Counted from the stretch's first letter, positions 33,884 through 43,991 are shown. The stretch: DNA of 50,771 bases from Acidimicrobiaceae bacterium (GCA_026710865.1 JAPOQG010000015.1:1-50771); one strand, 5' to 3'. Numbers and translations are program-made. Notes: a model not told the origin generated them from the sequence alone.

Positions 33884-34258
33884 ATGGCCCACGGCTACGA
33901 CACGATGATGACACCTGCCATCGAGGACCTGCTCGAGCGGACCGAGTCCAAGTTCGTGCTGGTCACCCTGGCCGCGCTGCGCAGCCGCGAGATCACCAAC
34001 TACTTCGGTCAGCTCGGCGGGGGCATCGGTGCCTCCGTGCCGCCCCAGGTGGTCTCCACTTCATCCAAGCCGCTGTCGATCGCCCTCGAGGAGGTCGCAT
34101 CCGGCAAGATCGAGGCGGTCGAGGTAGCCCCCGACGCCGAACCGCCGGCCGACGGGACCGGTTCGTTCGAGGGAGCCCGCCTTCAGGATGTGAGCGCCCC
34201 GGAGCAGGGCGGCGCTGGGGGTGACTCCCCGGAAACTGCCGGCGACGCCGGCGCCTGA
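33884..34258 (+). CDS. rpoZ: RNA polymerase omega subunit
   Basis: Assists RNA polymerase assembly and binds the beta' C-terminus. The 124-residue protein has the omega core: MMTPAIEDLLERTESKFVLVTLAALRSREITNYF and, after a Gly-rich loop, the actinobacterial block SSKPLSIALEEVASGKIEAVEV. The C-terminal ~40 residues are acidic and low-complexity. ATG 33884. Position between gmk and coaBC is the standard arrangement. Confidence 0.95.
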   Translation: MAHGYDTMMTPAIEDLLERTESKFVLVTLAALRSREITNYFGQLGGGIGASVPPQVVSTSSKPLSIALEEVASGKIEAVEVAPDAEPPADGTGSFEGARLQDVSAPEQGGAGGDSPETAGDAGA

Positions 34259-34277
34259 CAAGAGGCCGAGCGGCAGT

Positions 34278-35507
34278 ATGAGCGCGCTCAACGGCCGCTG
34301 CGTGGTGCTCGGCGTGACCGGCGGCATAGCGGCCTACAAGGCCGCCGAGGTGTGCCGTCGGCTGGTCGGCGAGGGGGCCCATGTCGTGCCGGTGCTCACG
34401 GCAGGCGCGCTGCGGATGGTGGGGGAGACCACATTCTCGGCTCTGGCGTCGGAGCCGGCGGTCACCTCGCTCTGGAACGACCGGTCCGGACCGATCCCGC
34501 ACACCGCGGCGGGCCGGCGGGCCGACGCCGTGGTCGTGTGCCCTGCCACTGCCCGGCTGGTATCGGATCTGCGCGCCGGCCGCTCCGGCGACGTGCTGAC
34601 GGCCACCCTGCTGGCCACCCGCGCGCCGGTGGTGCTGGCGCCGGCGATGCACACCGAGATGTGGGAGCAGCCGTCGGTGCAGGAGAACCTGGCCGTGCTC
34701 GCGCAGCGAGGGGTCGCCATTGTGGGTCCTGCCGAGGGGCCGCTGGCGGGAGGTGACTCCGGGCCCGGCCGCATGTCCGAGCCGGAGGAGATCGTTGCCG
34801 CGGTGGAGGCCGTGCTGACCGTTCCCGATCTGGCCGGTTCCCGGGTGCTGGTCACCTCGGGCGGGACCCGCGAGCCGATCGACGCGGTGCGCTTCGTCGG
34901 CAACCGGTCCTCGGGCAAGCAGGGCGCGGCCATCGCCGAGGAGGCCGCGGCCCGCGGCGCGGAGGTGGTCCTGGTGACCACGCAGAGCGAGCGGGCCCCG
35001 GCGACGGCCCGGGTGGTGGCCGTGGAGACGGCGGCTGAGATGGCCGCCGCGGTGGAGCTCGAGGCGCGGCTCGCCGATGTGGTGGTGATGGCGGCGGCCG
35101 TCGCCGACTTCCGCCCCGCACAACCCTCGGGCACCAAGCTCAAGAAGGACCGGGGCGTGCCCGCGGTGCAGCTGGAGCCCACGGCCGACATCCTGTCCGC
35201 TCTGGGCGCGTCGAAGGGACCCGGTCAGGTGCTCGTCGGATTCGCGGCCGAGACCGAGGACATCGAGTCGAACGCCCTCGCCAAGCTGCGCAGCAAGAAT
35301 CTCGATGTGATCGTGGCCAACGACGTCTCCAAGCAGCATGTCGGCTTCGCCCACGACACCAACGAGATCGTGATGTTCACCGCCGACGGCGCCCGCCACC
35401 ATGTGCCGCTGACCACCAAGCGCGAGGCGGCCCGGGCGGTGCTCGACATGGTCGTCTCGCTCATGGGCTCCGTCGATGGCCGCCCTGTCGGCGATCACGA
35501 CACCTAG
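34278..35507 (+). CDS. coaBC: Bifunctional phosphopantothenoylcysteine decarboxylase / phosphopantothenate-cysteine ligase
   Basis: Two consecutive steps of CoA synthesis. The 409-residue protein starts with the flavoprotein CoaC domain: [20 protein letters not shown], the catalytic His in [22 protein letters not shown], and [14 protein letters not shown], the PxMNxxMW substrate clamp with His for Asn. CoaB starts near residue 190: [50 protein letters not shown], and [12 protein letters not shown] 34278 is chosen over longer in-frame starts that overlap rpoZ. A 14-nt piece resembling box 1 of the dispersed element (AGAGGCCGAGCGG, 34261-34273) precedes it. Confidence 0.95.
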   Translation: MSALNGRCVVLGVTGGIAAYKAAEVCRRLVGEGAHVVPVLTAGALRMVGETTFSALASEPAVTSLWNDRSGPIPHTAAGRRADAVVVCPATARLVSDLRAGRSGDVLTATLLATRAPVVLAPAMHTEMWEQPSVQENLAVLAQRGVAIVGPAEGPLAGGDSGPGRMSEPEEIVAAVEAVLTVPDLAGSRVLVTSGGTREPIDAVRFVGNRSSGKQGAAIAEEAAARGAEVVLVTTQSERAPATARVVAVETAAEMAAAVELEARLADVVVMAAAVADFRPAQPSGTKLKKDRGVPAVQLEPTADILSALGASKGPGQVLVGFAAETEDIESNALAKLRSKNLDVIVANDVSKQHVGFAHDTNEIVMFTADGARHHVPLTTKREAARAVLDMVVSLMGSVDGRPVGDHDT

Positions 35508-35524
35508 GACAGCAGGGAGCGGCC

Positions 35525-36784
<1,260 letters not shown>

Positions 36785-36837
36785 GCCCCGGAAGTCAGGG
36801 CCGGCTCTCCTTCGAGGAGCCGCCGGAGGAGCGTCCG

Positions 36838-38781
36838 GTGCCCGTCGCGCCCGCGGCGGATCCTGACGAGGGGCCCGAGCAGGCCGCTCCCGCGGCGGAT
36901 CCTGACGAGGGGCCCGAGCAGGCGGCGCCCGGCGACTCTGCGGTGGAGTCCGCTCGGAGTGTCGCCCCGGTGCTCGTAGTGCGGGTGGTGCCCGACATGG
37001 TGCAATTCGACAAGGATCTCTACTACGCCGTTCCCGATGCGTGGCATGCCGACGGTCGCGCCGACCGGCTGGCGGTGGGCTCGATCGTGCGCATCACCCT
37101 GCGCGGGCGCCCGATGCGGGGCTGGATCACCGAGGTCGGGGTCGAGCCGTTGGCGGACGTCGGGCTCAAGCCGCTGACCAAGCTCACCGGCATGGGTCCG
37201 CCCGCCGATGTGGTGAGCCTGGCCCGCTGGGCCGCGTGGCGGTGGGCCGGTCGCACGGTGCATCTGCTGCGCGCCGCGTCGCCGCCCCGCGTCGTGACCC
37301 ACCCGGCTGGGGCTCGAACGGTCTCACGCTCTGGTGACGGTGTGCCGCGGCCCGACGACCGAGGCGGTGGGCGGCAGGAGCGAAGTCGGCAGGTCGCGGT
37401 TGCGGGCGGCGGCCCCCTCCAGAGGTACGACGACTTGTTCGGCCGCTCCGGTTCCGTGACCACTCTGCGGTGCCCGCCCGCTGACAGCGGTACGGCGGTG
37501 GCTCGGGCGGCCGCACGGCGGGGTGACTCGCTGATCGTGGTTCCTACGCCGGCTGACGCCCGCCGGCTTGCGGCCGATCTGGGGAGTCGGGGGGTCCGGG
37601 TCGCGGTGGGCTCCGACGACTGGGCCGTTGCCGCCGCCGGCGCAACCGTGGTCGGCACACTGACCGCGGTGTGGCTGCCCATGCCGCGCCTGTCTGCGGT
37701 CGTGGTGCTCGACGAGCACTCCGAGAGTCTCCGGAGCGAGCGGACGCCCACATGGCATGCCCGCGACGTGGCCCTGGAGCGCGCCCGAAGAGTCGGGGCG
37801 CCGGCCGTGCTGGTGTCGCCGGCGCCGACGCTGGAGGCGCTGGAGGCGGGTGAGCTGAGGACGGTGGGGCGGGTGGCCGAGCGGGATGGTTGGCCGATCG
37901 TCGACGTGCTGGATCGCCGTCTCGACGACCCGGTCCGGGGTGGCCTGTTCGCCGCGGGCCTGCGCGATCGCCTGGACCGGGCCGGAGGCAGGGTCGCAAT
38001 CGTTCTGAACCGCAAGGGCCGCGGCCGGCTGCTGGCATGCAAGGCCTGCGGCGAGCTGCTCCGCACCACCGACGGGCGGCTGCCGATGAGGCTCGCCGAC
38101 GAGGAGCTGGTGGCCGCCGACGGCAGCGAGCGCCGGCCGGTGGTGTGCGCCCGGTGCGGCTCGACCGTGTTGCGCAATCTGCGCATGGGGGTCACCCGGG
38201 CCCGGGAGGACCTTGCTGCGCTCACCGGAGAGCCGGTGGGGGAGCTGACCGCGGATTCCGACAGGTTGGGCACCGAGCGGATCGTGGTCGGCACCGAGGC
38301 TGTGCTGTGGCGCCTGCAGTCGGCGGCCGCGGCGGTGTTCCTGGACTTCGACCAGGAGCTGCTGGCGCCGCGACAGCGGGCCTCGGAGCAGGCGTTGGCG
38401 CTGCTGGCCCGCGCTGCCCGGCTGGTGGGTGGGCGCCGCGACGGGGGCCGCTTGGTGGTCCAGACCCGCCAGCCCGATCATCCGGTTGTACGAGCGGCGA
38501 TGCTGGCCGATCCGTCGATCGTGGCCTCCGTCGAGCGTGAGCGCCGCCAGGAACTGGGCCTGCCGCCCTACGGCGCCCAAGCCAAGGTCTCCGGCCCGGG
38601 CGCGGAGGCCTTCATCGAGGCGTTGTGTGAAGCGGCCGGCCCGGCGGTGAGCGTCCGGGGCCCGTGGGACGGCCAGTTCCTGCTTCGCGCCCCGTCACAT
38701 GAGCCGCTTCTGGGCCTGCTGGGCCGCATCCCCCGTCCAGCCGAGCGCCTGCGGGTCGAAGTGGACCCGCTGCGGGTCTGA
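36838..38781 (+). CDS. priA: PriA-like primosomal protein N', helicase motifs degenerate
   Basis: A 647-residue PriA homologue. The N-terminal DNA-binding domain is clear (VLVVRVVPDMVQFDKDLYYAVP, VGSIVRITLRGRPMRGWI). Where Walker A should stand (about residues 200-225) there is only GRSGSVTTLRCPPADSGTAV, with no GxGKT/S, and the DEEH box is LDEHSE. Only two of the usual zinc Cys pairs remain (CKACGE near 400, CARCGS near 436). Such helicase-dead PriA proteins are typical of Actinobacteria, where the protein may only load replisome parts. GTG 36838 is fixed by GGAGGAG at 36825-36831. The first 30 residues hold a 13-residue acidic repeat (PAADPDEGPEQAA twice). Confidence 0.88.
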   Translation: MPVAPAADPDEGPEQAAPAADPDEGPEQAAPGDSAVESARSVAPVLVVRVVPDMVQFDKDLYYAVPDAWHADGRADRLAVGSIVRITLRGRPMRGWITEVGVEPLADVGLKPLTKLTGMGPPADVVSLARWAAWRWAGRTVHLLRAASPPRVVTHPAGARTVSRSGDGVPRPDDRGGGRQERSRQVAVAGGGPLQRYDDLFGRSGSVTTLRCPPADSGTAVARAAARRGDSLIVVPTPADARRLAADLGSRGVRVAVGSDDWAVAAAGATVVGTLTAVWLPMPRLSAVVVLDEHSESLRSERTPTWHARDVALERARRVGAPAVLVSPAPTLEALEAGELRTVGRVAERDGWPIVDVLDRRLDDPVRGGLFAAGLRDRLDRAGGRVAIVLNRKGRGRLLACKACGELLRTTDGRLPMRLADEELVAADGSERRPVVCARCGSTVLRNLRMGVTRAREDLAALTGEPVGELTADSDRLGTERIVVGTEAVLWRLQSAAAAVFLDFDQELLAPRQRASEQALALLARAARLVGGRRDGGRLVVQTRQPDHPVVRAAMLADPSIVASVERERRQELGLPPYGAQAKVSGPGAEAFIEALCEAAGPAVSVRGPWDGQFLLRAPSHEPLLGLLGRIPRPAERLRVEVDPLRV

Positions 38782-38803
38782 ATGCCATGCGGGATCGGTT
38801 CTC

Positions 38804-38840
38804 GATGTAGTCGACCCCACGAGAGGGGAACAACTACATC
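38804..38840. terminator. Hairpin between convergent priA and methyltransferase genes
   Basis: GATGTAGT (38804-38811) pairs perfectly with ACTACATC (38833-38840). Inside, CCCC pairs with GGGG around ACGAGA, with short bulges. It includes the stop codon of the minus-strand gene. Symmetric and placed between converging genes, it could end transcription in both directions, although T-runs are absent. Confidence 0.45.
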
Positions 38841-39472
38841 AAGAATCGCGGACGGGCGTGCACTTCCAGGAGCCGGTAGCCCCTCTTGGACACCAGCCGG
38901 GTGACGCGGTGGCCCCGCTCGGCCAGCCACCGGGCCAGCGAGTCGCTGCCCAGGTGACGTTGCACAACCAGATGGGCCCGCCCGCCGGGCGCGAGCCGGT
39001 CCAGCCATGTGGCCAGCAGCTCGTGCAGGGCCGGCTTGCCGATGCGGATCGGGGGATTGCACAGGATGCGGTCGAAGCGTCGGTCGGGGTCCACATCGTC
39101 GGGGTGGCCCACGGTCACGTTGGCCGCACCGTTGGCTGCGGCGTTCTGAGCGGTGAGAGCCAGAGCCCGCTCGTTCACGTCCACCGCCAGCATCTCGACG
39201 GTGGGGGAGCGCAGGGCTGCGACGCAGGCGATCGGGCCCCAGCCGCAGCCCAGGTCGAGCACCTGCGGCTCGCCGGCTGTCATCGCCGGCGCCTCCGCCA
39301 GCAGCAGCCGGGTGCCCGCATCCAGCCCGTCGGGCGAGAACACTCCCGAATCGGTCGTGAAGCTCAGCTGCATCCCGTCGATGTCCACCACCAGGGTCCG
39401 GGGCGAGGACACGACGGCAGGCTCGGCCTCGAAGTACTGGCCGCCAGCGGGCTGGGCAGCGGGATCGGCCAT
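38834..39472 (-). CDS. Class I SAM-dependent methyltransferase, RsmC/MTS type
   Basis: A 212-residue protein with the small-methyltransferase (MTS) domain of RsmC-like 16S rRNA guanine-N2 enzymes. SAM-binding motif I is VLDLGCGWGPIACVAAL and motif II AVDVNERALALTAQNAA. The catalytic motif IV is ILCNPPIRIGK, and LAPGGRAHLVVQRHLG follows. An N-terminal strand block (LVVDIDGMQLSFTTDSGVFSPDGLDAGTRLLL) is also typical. ATG 39472 is preferred because a TACCGT box lies 6 nt upstream on the minus strand; longer frames would overlap def. It diverges from def across 24 bp. An rRNA target is likely but not proven. Confidence 0.85.
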   Translation of the reverse strand: MADPAAQPAGGQYFEAEPAVVSSPRTLVVDIDGMQLSFTTDSGVFSPDGLDAGTRLLLAEAPAMTAGEPQVLDLGCGWGPIACVAALRSPTVEMLAVDVNERALALTAQNAAANGAANVTVGHPDDVDPDRRFDRILCNPPIRIGKPALHELLATWLDRLAPGGRAHLVVQRHLGSDSLARWLAERGHRVTRLVSKRGYRLLEVHARPRFLM

Positions 39473-39478
39473 GTCGCG

Positions 39479-39488
39479 ACGGTAGCCT
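39479..39488. promoter_or_regulatory. Overlapping divergent -10 boxes of the methyltransferase gene and def
   Basis: ACGGTAGCCT: the minus strand reads TACCGT (39484-39479), 6 nt before ATG 39472; the plus strand reads TAGCCT (39483-39488), 8 nt before GTG 39497. The two hexamers share two base pairs, so RNA polymerase should not be able to open both at once. Confidence 0.55.
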
Positions 39489-39496
39489 CGACGGCA

Positions 39497-40057
39497 GTGG
39501 CCCCCTACGACATACGCATCATCGGCGACCCCGTGCTGCGCCGCCGCGCCGCTGAGATCGACGACGTCGATTCCACCTTGGTGCGGATCGTCGAGGGGAT
39601 GGTCGAGACCATGTACAGCGCGGACGGCATCGGTCTGGCCGCTCCCCAGGTGGGGGTGCAGAAGCGCCTGTTCGTATGGGACATGGGCGACGGACCACGA
39701 ACCATCGTCAACCCGCACATCGTCGAGTCCGACGGCGAGTGGGCCTACGACGAGGGGTGCCTGTCGGTGCCCGGGCTGACCTGGGAGATCGTGAGGCCCA
39801 AGGAGGTCCACATCGTGGGCCGGAACCTCGACGGCAACGAGGTCTCGGTGGAGGCTGACGAGCTCGAGGCCCGGCTGTTCCAGCACGAGCTCGACCATCT
39901 CGACGGCACCCTGCTGATCGAGCGCCTCGACGACTCCACCCGCAAGGCTGCCCTGCGAACGCTGCGCGAGATGGGGGTCGGAGCCGGCTCGACACCCTCG
40001 TCCCGGCCGGCGGACACCGGAGGCGACGGGCCCTCGGGCGGTCTGCGTCTGCTGTGA
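39497..40057 (+). CDS. def: Peptide deformylase
   Basis: Removes the formyl group from nascent proteins. The 186-residue protein has all three metal motifs: GIGLAAPQVGVQ (about 44-55), EGCLSVPG (about 86-93) and QHELDHLDGTLLIERL (about 129-144). GTG 39497 gives the expected APYDIRIIGDPVLRRRA N-terminus and is 8 nt from TAGCCT. The C-terminal 25 residues are a Gly/Ser/Pro-rich tail. The stop overlaps the fmt start (GTGA). Confidence 0.95.
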   Translation: MAPYDIRIIGDPVLRRRAAEIDDVDSTLVRIVEGMVETMYSADGIGLAAPQVGVQKRLFVWDMGDGPRTIVNPHIVESDGEWAYDEGCLSVPGLTWEIVRPKEVHIVGRNLDGNEVSVEADELEARLFQHELDHLDGTLLIERLDDSTRKAALRTLREMGVGAGSTPSSRPADTGGDGPSGGLRLL

Positions 40058-41022
40058 CGGCGACGTCGGCCTCCGGCTGGCGCGTCGTCTACTTCGGCAC
40101 CCCGGAGGTGGCGGTGGCGCCGCTGCGTGCGCTGTGCGGCGCCGGGCACGACGTGGTGCTGGTGGTCACCCGGCCCCCGAAGCGGCGGGGACGGCGCCAG
40201 GCGCCGACGCCCTCGCCGGTGGAGGACGCAGCCGCGGATCTGGGCCTGGAGGTCACCTACGACCTTGATGACGCGGTCGGGGTAGAGGCCGACCTGGGCG
40301 TGGTCGTCGCCTACGGCGAGTTCATACCCGAAGACGTCCTCGAGCCGCGCCCCACGGTGAACCTGCACTTCTCGGCGCTGCCCCGGTGGCGCGGGGCGGC
40401 GCCGGTGGAGCGGGCCATCATGGCCGGCGACGCCGAGGCCGGGGTGTGCCTCATGGACGTGGCCTCAGAGATCGACACCGGTGCCGTGTACCGCCGCGCG
40501 TCCACCGAGATCGGGCCGCACGAGACGGCCGACGAGTTGCGGACCCGGCTCTGCGAACTGGGCATCGGGCTGCTGCTGGGCGCCCTCGCCGAGGGCTTCG
40601 GCGAGCCGGTGCCGCAAACGGGAGAGACGACCTGGGCCGACAAGATCAGCCCAGAGGACCTCCGCATCGACTGGTCCGCCCCGGCCGAGCATGTCCTGCG
40701 GCTGGTGCGGGTAGGGGGCGCATGGACGACTCTCGGCAATCGGCGGTTGAAGATCCTGGAGGCCGAGCCGGCGGCCGGTGCCGCCGACTCCGGTGCTGAC
40801 GGTTCTGGCGACTCCGGTGCCGACTCCGGTTCTGGCGACTCCAAGGCCGCAGGCACGATCTGGCAGGTGCTGGGGTCGGGCAACAGGTCGGCGGTGCAGG
40901 TTGCCACCGGCCGCGGCGCGCTGATGCTGGTGACCGTGCAGTCGGAGGGGCGGCCCGCGGTATCGGCCCGCGACTGGATCAACGGCGCCCGTATCGCCGA
41001 CGGCCAGCGTTTCGACGCGTGA
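40054..41022 (+). CDS. fmt: Methionyl-tRNA formyltransferase
   Basis: Formylates initiator Met-tRNA, the counterpart of def. The 322-residue protein shows RVVYFGTPEVAVAPLRAL, the folate/catalytic block VNLHFSALPRWRGAAPVERA (Asn and His, about 100-120), GVCLMDVASEIDTGAVY with the catalytic Asp, and the C-terminal OB domain. Between the two domains it carries a Ser/Gly/Asp repeat linker (DSGADGSGDSGADSGSGDSK), which is an insertion relative to the family norm. GTG 40054 overlaps def by 4 nt. Confidence 0.95.
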   Translation: MTATSASGWRVVYFGTPEVAVAPLRALCGAGHDVVLVVTRPPKRRGRRQAPTPSPVEDAAADLGLEVTYDLDDAVGVEADLGVVVAYGEFIPEDVLEPRPTVNLHFSALPRWRGAAPVERAIMAGDAEAGVCLMDVASEIDTGAVYRRASTEIGPHETADELRTRLCELGIGLLLGALAEGFGEPVPQTGETTWADKISPEDLRIDWSAPAEHVLRLVRVGGAWTTLGNRRLKILEAEPAAGAADSGADGSGDSGADSGSGDSKAAGTIWQVLGSGNRSAVQVATGRGALMLVTVQSEGRPAVSARDWINGARIADGQRFDA

Positions 41023-41069
41023 ACCGGCCCGGTCGCCGCGATGGCGCCTCCACGACGGGCGGCAAGTGA
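41019..41069 (+). other. 16-codon bridging frame between fmt and rsmB
   Basis: GTG 41019 overlaps the fmt stop (GTGA); the frame MNRPGRRDGASTTGGK ends with TGA 41067-41069, which overlaps the rsmB GTG 41066 (GTGA). Confidence 0.35.
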
Positions 41070-42181
41070 CTGAGGACGCCCGCAGGGTGGCGCTCGACGT
41101 GCTGGTGCGAGTCGATGCCGATGGCGCCTACGCCAACGTGACCCTTCCGGCCGCTCTGGCCCGGACCGGCCTCGACGAGCGCGACCGGGCCTTCGCCACA
41201 GAGCTGGTCTACGGTGTCACCCGGCGCCGCCGGGCCCTGGACTGGGCGCTGGACGCCTTCCTGCAGACACCCCCGCCGCCGCGGGTCCGGGCCGCGCTCC
41301 GGCTGGGCGCCCACCAGATCATCGAGTTGGGCACCCCGGCCTACGCGGCGGTGTCGGCCACCGTCGCGGCCGCGCCCCGCAGCCACCGGGGGCTGGTCAA
41401 CGCAGTCCTGCGGCGGGTGGCCGAGGCCGGGACTCCGGACTGGCCCGACGACGCCACCCGGTTGAGCTATCCCGACTGGATCGTGGAGACCCTGGTCAGC
41501 GATCTCGGCCGCGCCCCCGCCATGGGCGTGCTGGAGTCGATGAACACCCCCGCGCCCGTGCACCGCCGCGAGGACGGCTACGTGCAGGACCTGAGCTCGC
41601 AGATGGTGGTCGACGCCATCGACGTGCAGGCCGGCGATCTGGTGGCCGACGTGTGCGCCGCGCCGGGCGGCAAGGCCACCGCGCTGGCCGCGCTCGGCGC
41701 CCGGGTGGTCGCCTGCGACTCGCACCTGGGGCGGATCGGCTTGCTGAAGGCCAACCGGGCGTCGCTGGACGCCGACCAGATGCACGTACTGGCCGCCGAC
41801 GGCCGGCAGCCGCCCCTACGACCCGGCAGCTTCGACGCCGTGCTGGTGGACGCACCGTGCAGCGGTCTGGGGACGCTGAGGAGACGGCCCGACGCCCGCT
41901 GGCGGATCGAGCCCTCGTCGATCGCCCGCCTGGCCGAACTGCAGACCGGGCTGCTCGACGCGGCCGTCGATCTGGTGCGCCCGGGCGGGCAACTGGTGTA
42001 CAGCGTCTGCACGCTCACCGCGACAGAGACCCTGCAGGTCGCGGCGAACGTCACCGAGGACGGCGGCCTGGAATCGCTGCCGCCTCCCTCGGAGCTGTGG
42101 GTGCCCCACGGCGACGGAGCCCTGCTCCTGCCGGGCGCCGACCACGACGGCATGGCCCTGTTCCGCTGGCGCCGGGCATGA
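41066..42181 (+). CDS. rsmB: 16S rRNA (cytosine-967-C5)-methyltransferase
   Basis: The 371-residue RsmB/Sun protein has an N-terminal NusB-like RNA-binding domain (ARRVALDVLVRVDADGAYANVTLPAAL to about 130) and a C-terminal SAM domain. Motif I is VCAAPGGKATALAALGA. The two Cys are in DAPCSGLGTLRRRPDARWR (catalytic nucleophile, about 263) and QLVYSVCTLTATET (about 315). GTG 41066 is taken because the NusB-like region starts at once and the 16-codon bridging frame couples it to fmt. Three palindromic or hairpin signals follow its stop. Confidence 0.94.
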   Translation: MTEDARRVALDVLVRVDADGAYANVTLPAALARTGLDERDRAFATELVYGVTRRRRALDWALDAFLQTPPPPRVRAALRLGAHQIIELGTPAYAAVSATVAAAPRSHRGLVNAVLRRVAEAGTPDWPDDATRLSYPDWIVETLVSDLGRAPAMGVLESMNTPAPVHRREDGYVQDLSSQMVVDAIDVQAGDLVADVCAAPGGKATALAALGARVVACDSHLGRIGLLKANRASLDADQMHVLAADGRQPPLRPGSFDAVLVDAPCSGLGTLRRRPDARWRIEPSSIARLAELQTGLLDAAVDLVRPGGQLVYSVCTLTATETLQVAANVTEDGGLESLPPPSELWVPHGDGALLLPGADHDGMALFRWRRA

Positions 42182-42298
42182 AATGGCAGCCGTGGGGTCC
42201 GTTCTTGGCACCGGTGGCTGCCAGTTCGTCGGGGAGCGGGGGATCGGGCTGAATTGGCAGCGGTGGCGTCCGTTCTTGGGGCTGGCGGCTGCCAGTTC
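42180..42298 (+). repeat. Two hairpin units related to the hisS-aspS palindromes
   Basis: Unit 42180-42227: GAAATGGCAGCC ... GGCTGCCAGTTC; unit 42251-42298: GAATTGGCAGC ... GCTGCCAGTTC. Each differs by one base from a perfect stem (the second by a G-U pair). Their period is 71 bp and both loops contain GTCCGTTCTTGG. The right arm is identical to that of the 4349-4539 array, and the unit and linker lengths match. They begin on the last base of the rsmB coding frame and fill the gap to mog. Confidence 0.85.
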
Positions 42299-42320
42299 CT
42301 CCTGAGCAGGCGCCTGTGGA

Positions 42321-42326
42321 TAAGGT
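42321..42326 (+). promoter_or_regulatory. -10 box TAAGGT of mog, leaderless type
   Basis: TAAGGT is 7 nt before GTG 42334 and lies 3' of the second hairpin unit. Confidence 0.4.
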
Positions 42327-42333
42327 CGGTGCC

Positions 42334-42843
42334 GTGGGGAAGGGTTCTGGCGACGGCCATTCCGGACTGGAGGCCAAGGTGCTGACCGTGTCCGACGGTG
42401 TGGTGCAGGGCACCCGGCAGGACCGCAGCGGCGAGGCGCTGGAGGACTACCTCACCGGGGCCGGGTGGCGCGTGGTCGAGCGAGCCGCCATCGCCGACGG
42501 CGTCGACTCGGTCGCGGCTGAGCTGCGACGGCTGGCCGACGGCTTCCACGGACTGATCGTCACCACCGGCGGCACCGGTTTCGGGCCCCGGGACTCCACC
42601 CCGGAGGGAACCAGGGCCGTGATCGACCGGGAGGCGCCGGGACTGGCCGAAGCCATGCGCCTGGTCAACCCTCTGGGTCGCCTGTCGCGCGGGGTCGCAG
42701 GAACGCTCGGCACCGCGCTGGTCCTGAACACCCCCGGCTCCTCCAAGGGCTGCGTGGAGACCGTCGACGCCGTCATCGACGTGGTCGGCCATGCCGTGCG
42801 GCTGCTCGTCGACAACTACGACCCTCATCCTCACGGCGGGTGA
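42334..42843 (+). CDS. mog: Molybdopterin adenylyltransferase-like protein (MoaB/Mog)
   Basis: A 169-residue MPT-binding fold protein that adenylylates molybdopterin in Moco synthesis or its relative. Signatures are AKVLTVSDGVVQGTRQDRSG, the TTGGTGFGPRDSTPEGTRAVIDREAPGLAEAMR block and the closing LVLNTPGSSKGCVETVDAV. GTG 42334 is used because TAAGGT lies 7 nt before it; GTG 42316 in the same frame would add six residues. No other molybdenum-cofactor genes are nearby, but an isolated copy next to rsmB or ribD is not unusual. Confidence 0.9.
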   Translation: MGKGSGDGHSGLEAKVLTVSDGVVQGTRQDRSGEALEDYLTGAGWRVVERAAIADGVDSVAAELRRLADGFHGLIVTTGGTGFGPRDSTPEGTRAVIDREAPGLAEAMRLVNPLGRLSRGVAGTLGTALVLNTPGSSKGCVETVDAVIDVVGHAVRLLVDNYDPHPHGG

Positions 42844-42863
42844 GCCGGCCCCCGAGTCCGTGA
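42840..42863 (+). other. 7-codon bridging frame between mog and a possible ribD start
   Basis: GTG 42840 overlaps the mog stop (GTGA). The frame MSRPPSP ends in TGA 42861-42863, which overlaps GTG 42860, an alternative in-frame start of ribD. Confidence 0.25.
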
Positions 42864-42940
42864 CCCCTGCTGAGCGGACCGCCAAGCCCCGCACCGTGAC
42901 CGCGCCCGATAGCCGTGAGGGCGGCCGCTGGGAGGGGGCC

Positions 42941-43954
42941 ATGGACAAGGCCATCGAGGCCGCTGCCGCGGTGCGCCACCTCACCAGCCCCAATCCGTGG
43001 GTCGGCTGCGTGGTGATAGCCCCCGACGGAAGCGCCTTCACCGGGGCGACCAGCCCACCCGGCGGTCCCCACGCCGAGCGCCATGCCCTGACCTCAGCGG
43101 GCGCGGCAGCCCAGGGCGCCACCCTCATAACGACGCTCGAGCCGTGTGATCATCGGGGCCGCACCGGCCCCTGCACCGACGCGATCATCGAGGCCGGCAT
43201 ACGCCGGGCGGTCATTGCCGTGCTCGACCCCGACCCCGCGGTCTCGGGCGCCGGCGTAGCCAGGCTGCAGTCGGAGGGAGTCGAGGTGCAGGTCGGGGTA
43301 CGGCAGGCCGAGGTCGAGCGCCAGCTCCTGGCGTACCTGCACCACCGGCGCACGGGCCGTCCCTGGATGGTGGCCAAGCTCGCGGCCAGCATCGACGGCC
43401 GCACCGCGGCCCCCGACGGAACCTCGCAATGGATCACATCGCTGGAGGCCCGCACCGACGCTCACCGCCTGCGGGCCTTCTCGGACGCGGTGATCGTGGG
43501 CGCGGGCACGGTGCGCGCCGACGACCCCAGCCTCACCGTGCGCCACTGGACCCCGCCCGGTGGCCGGGTCTGGAGCGACGGCCGTGAGCCCAACGGGGTG
43601 GTCCAGCCCCGACGGGTGGTGGTGGGGTCGGCTGCGAGGGGGGCTCGGATCCATCCGTGCCTGCAATGGGAGGGTCCCCTCGACGATCTGGTGGTCCGGC
43701 TGGGTGCCGACGGCGCCACTCAGGCTCTCATCGAGGGTGGCCCGGCGGCGGCGGGCGCGTTCGTGCGGGCCGGGCTCGTCGACAGCTTCGTCGTGTATCT
43801 GGCGCCGGCCCTGTTCGGAGGCGACGACGGGGCGCCCATACTGTCGGGACCGGGAGCCCAGTCCATACACGACATCGTGCGGGGCTCGATCACCGCGGTG
43901 GAGCGCCTGGGACCCGATGTGCGCATCGACGTGGCCGTCACCGATGCTGCCTGA
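42941..43954 (+). CDS. ribD: Riboflavin biosynthesis deaminase/reductase
   Basis: Deaminates and reduces the pyrimidine intermediate of riboflavin synthesis. The 337-residue protein has the zinc deaminase domain: NPWVGCVVIAPDG, HAERHAL (about residue 46) and TTLEPCDHRGRTGPCTDAII (Cys ligands about 69 and 78). A C-terminal DHFR-like reductase domain follows (MVAKLAASIDGRTAAPDGTSQWI, VIVGAGTVRADDPSLTVR, ALIEGGPAAAGAFVRAGLVD). ATG 42941 has GGAGG 5 nt upstream. GTG 42860 in the same frame would add 27 residues and would be coupled to mog. No ribE, ribBA, ribH or FMN riboswitch is present. Confidence 0.93.
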   Translation: MDKAIEAAAAVRHLTSPNPWVGCVVIAPDGSAFTGATSPPGGPHAERHALTSAGAAAQGATLITTLEPCDHRGRTGPCTDAIIEAGIRRAVIAVLDPDPAVSGAGVARLQSEGVEVQVGVRQAEVERQLLAYLHHRRTGRPWMVAKLAASIDGRTAAPDGTSQWITSLEARTDAHRLRAFSDAVIVGAGTVRADDPSLTVRHWTPPGGRVWSDGREPNGVVQPRRVVVGSAARGARIHPCLQWEGPLDDLVVRLGADGATQALIEGGPAAAGAFVRAGLVDSFVVYLAPALFGGDDGAPILSGPGAQSIHDIVRGSITAVERLGPDVRIDVAVTDAA

Positions 43955-43991
43955 AGGGACCCTGCGAGGAAGCGCTCGTCCCGCACGCCGG

